Assembly (NCBI GenBank): GCA_021786655.1
Contig: JAJYMU010000233.1
Location: 1 to 6,956 of the forward strand
DNA length: 6,956 nt
Reading direction: 5' to 3'
Source of the DNA: Bacteroidota bacterium
GTDB lineage: Bacteria > Bacteroidota > Ignavibacteria > Ignavibacteriales > Melioribacteraceae
The notes below the pieces were generated by a model. That model worked only from the letters and a program-made list of their open reading frames with translations, was not told where the DNA came from and searched no databases. Shown piece by piece: positions 5,630-6,956 of the stretch (position 1 is its first letter; each line of letters begins with the position of its first letter). A program made the translations under genes and the position numbers.

Positions 5630-6934
5630 ATGAGCACTAGACCTTCAGTCTACATTAAAGACCTAAAAAATCACGTCGGCGAAAAAGTAACACTAAAAGG
5701 CTGGCTTTATAACAAGCGATCGAGCGGGAAGCTAAAGTTTTTGATCTTGCGCGACGGCACCGGCTATGTTCAGTGCGTTGTATTCAAAGGAAACGTTACC
5801 GATGAAATTTTTGAAAACGCGGAAAAGCTTACGCAAGAATCTTCGTTTGAAGTAACAGGAACCATAAAAATTGAAGCGCGTTCGGTAGGTGGTCACGAGC
5901 TTGATGTCACGGATATGAAGACAATATCAATAGCTCACGAGTATCCGATCACGCCGAAAGAACATGGGATAGAATTTCTAATCGATAACCGTCATTTGTG
6001 GGTTCGGTCGAAGAAACAAGTTGCAATTTTGAAAATCCGTGCACGAGTTGTTAAAGCGATCCGTGATTTTTTCGATTCGCGCGGATTTGTTCTGTTTGAT
6101 CCGCCAATTATCACGCCAAACGCGTGCGAAGGAACGTCAACACTTTTTGAAATGGAATATTTTGATCTCGGCAAAGCATACTTAACGCAATCCGGACAGC
6201 TTTACGAAGAAAGCGGCGCTATGGCGCTTGGAAAAGTTTATTCGTTCGGTCCAACATTCCGTGCAGAGAAATCCAAGACACGCAGACACTTAACAGAATT
6301 CTGGATGGTTGAACCTGAAATGGCTTTCTATGATTTGGATGACGATATGAGTTTAGCCGAAGAATTTTTAGAGTACATCGTTAAATGTGTTTTGGAAGAC
6401 AATAAAGAAGAATTAAAAGAAGTTGAACGCGATACAACCAAACTTGAAAAAGTTGTACGCCCGTTCCCTAGAATTTCTTACACCGAAGCAGTTGAGATTT
6501 TGAAAAAGCATGGCATTGATTTCCAGTGGGGAAATGATCTTGGCGGTACCGACGAAACAATTATCGGTGAACAATTCGACCGACCGGTTATGATTCATCG
6601 ATATCCGTCTGAAGTAAAAGCGTTTTACATGAAGCGCGATCCCGAGAATCCAAAAGTTGCGCTTGCAGTTGATGTCATTGCGCCGGAAGGCTACGGAGAA
6701 ATTATCGGCGGAAGCCAGCGCGAAGACAATCTGGATTTTTTGTTGGAAAGAATTAAGGAACACAATTTGCCCCAAGCATTCTTTGAATGGTATTTGGATT
6801 TGAGAAGATTCGGTTCCGTGCCGCACGCCGGTTTCGGTCTCGGACTTGAAAGAACAGTGAGTTGGATTTGCGGATTGGAACATTTACGCGAAGCGATTCC
6901 ATTTCCAAGAATGATTTACAGGAATACTCCTTAG
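5630..6934 (+). CDS. asnS: Asparaginyl-tRNA synthetase (Thermus-type, class IIb)
   Basis: A 434-residue cytosolic enzyme that charges tRNA-Asn with asparagine using ATP. The N-terminal OB-fold anticodon domain (about 17-100) contains VTLKGWLYNKRSSGKLKFLI (20-39) and LRDGTGYVQ (40-48). The class II core has motif 1 around FFDSRGFVLFDPPIITP (147-163), then TQSGQLYEESGA (186-197). Motif 2 runs from FRAEKSKTRRHLTEFW (210-225) into MVEPEMAF, and motif 3 is GFGLGLERTVSWICGL (401-416) with Arg408. Phrases such as EYPITPKEHGIEFLIDNRHLW, APEGYGEIIGGSQR and WYLDLRRFGSVPH closely follow the Thermus enzyme as I remember it; AsnRS is favoured over AspRS by these and by the overall length. The frame is open upstream to a TTG at 5606, but that codon lies inside the promoter -7 element, so ATG 5630 is chosen. 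No Shine-Dalgarno is present; the leader is A/T-rich. Confidence 0.96.
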   Translation: MSTRPSVYIKDLKNHVGEKVTLKGWLYNKRSSGKLKFLILRDGTGYVQCVVFKGNVTDEIFENAEKLTQESSFEVTGTIKIEARSVGGHELDVTDMKTISIAHEYPITPKEHGIEFLIDNRHLWVRSKKQVAILKIRARVVKAIRDFFDSRGFVLFDPPIITPNACEGTSTLFEMEYFDLGKAYLTQSGQLYEESGAMALGKVYSFGPTFRAEKSKTRRHLTEFWMVEPEMAFYDLDDDMSLAEEFLEYIVKCVLEDNKEELKEVERDTTKLEKVVRPFPRISYTEAVEILKKHGIDFQWGNDLGGTDETIIGEQFDRPVMIHRYPSEVKAFYMKRDPENPKVALAVDVIAPEGYGEIIGGSQREDNLDFLLERIKEHNLPQAFFEWYLDLRRFGSVPHAGFGLGLERTVSWICGLEHLREAIPFPRMIYRNTP

Positions 6935-6956
6935 ATGAATTTAGAACTGATAGATC
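6935..6956 (+). CDS. Start of a downstream gene, cut by window end
   Basis: An ATG directly follows the asnS stop (TAG-ATG, the same junction as at 1166-1171). It opens a frame reading MNLELID before the sequence ends. Seven residues are too few for any family call. The abutting junction, typical of this window, is the only support that it is a real gene co-transcribed with asnS. Confidence 0.4.

Noticed and set aside
6413..6883. 156-codon minus-strand open frame opposite asnS
   Set aside because: It is antisense to the conserved AsnRS catalytic core, has no recognisable motif or ribosome site, and is a reading-frame shadow.
1..6956. A novel defence, mobile or secondary-metabolite system
   Set aside because: Every gene except the 73-residue protein belongs to a common core family. 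There are no direct repeats, transposase, integrase, toxin-antitoxin pair, tRNA or composition break.

Overview
The window holds a dense run of housekeeping genes, all on the + strand, with almost no non-coding DNA. There are eight readable genes plus the first codons of a ninth. Base composition leans to A+T. Most start codons lack a Shine-Dalgarno sequence, and the only real intergenic gap carries a TTTG-N21-TAnnTTTG promoter like that of Bacteroidota. Together with a deoxynucleoside kinase directly after folK, this suggests a member of the Bacteroidota/Chlorobiota (FCB) group, perhaps Ignavibacteria-like. That placement is inference and was not tested by any search.

Region 1-5549 reads as one long translationally coupled operon. 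It begins with the C-terminal end of a PgeF/YfiH laccase-domain protein, followed by an EamA-type transporter (TTG start), folB and folK (two consecutive folate steps), a dGK/dAK-type deoxynucleoside kinase, an unknown 73-residue single-pass membrane protein, a family 9 glycosyltransferase, and a PPX/GppA phosphatase with an HD domain. Junctions are TTGA (4-nt overlap), TAG-ATG (abutting), an 11-nt overlap, TAA-ATG (abutting), a 2-nt gap, and TAATG (1-nt overlap) twice. Only the transporter and the small membrane protein have clear Shine-Dalgarno sequences.

Region 5550-5629 is an 80-nt gap with a promoter and no convincing terminator. It drives asnS (asparaginyl-tRNA synthetase, Thermus type). 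That gene is followed directly (TAG-ATG) by another reading frame that runs off the window.

Functionally the operon mixes pterin/folate synthesis, purine deoxynucleoside salvage, envelope glycan assembly and polyphosphate/(p)ppGpp turnover. Folate and dNTP salvage meet in nucleotide metabolism; the other genes look like co-transcribed core functions. I see no mobile element, CRISPR array, RNA gene, defence system or clear sign of recent transfer, and no pseudogene. The items most worth a second look are the intact HD metal-binding residues in the PPX/GppA protein, the unknown small membrane protein, and the promoter that fixes the asnS start.
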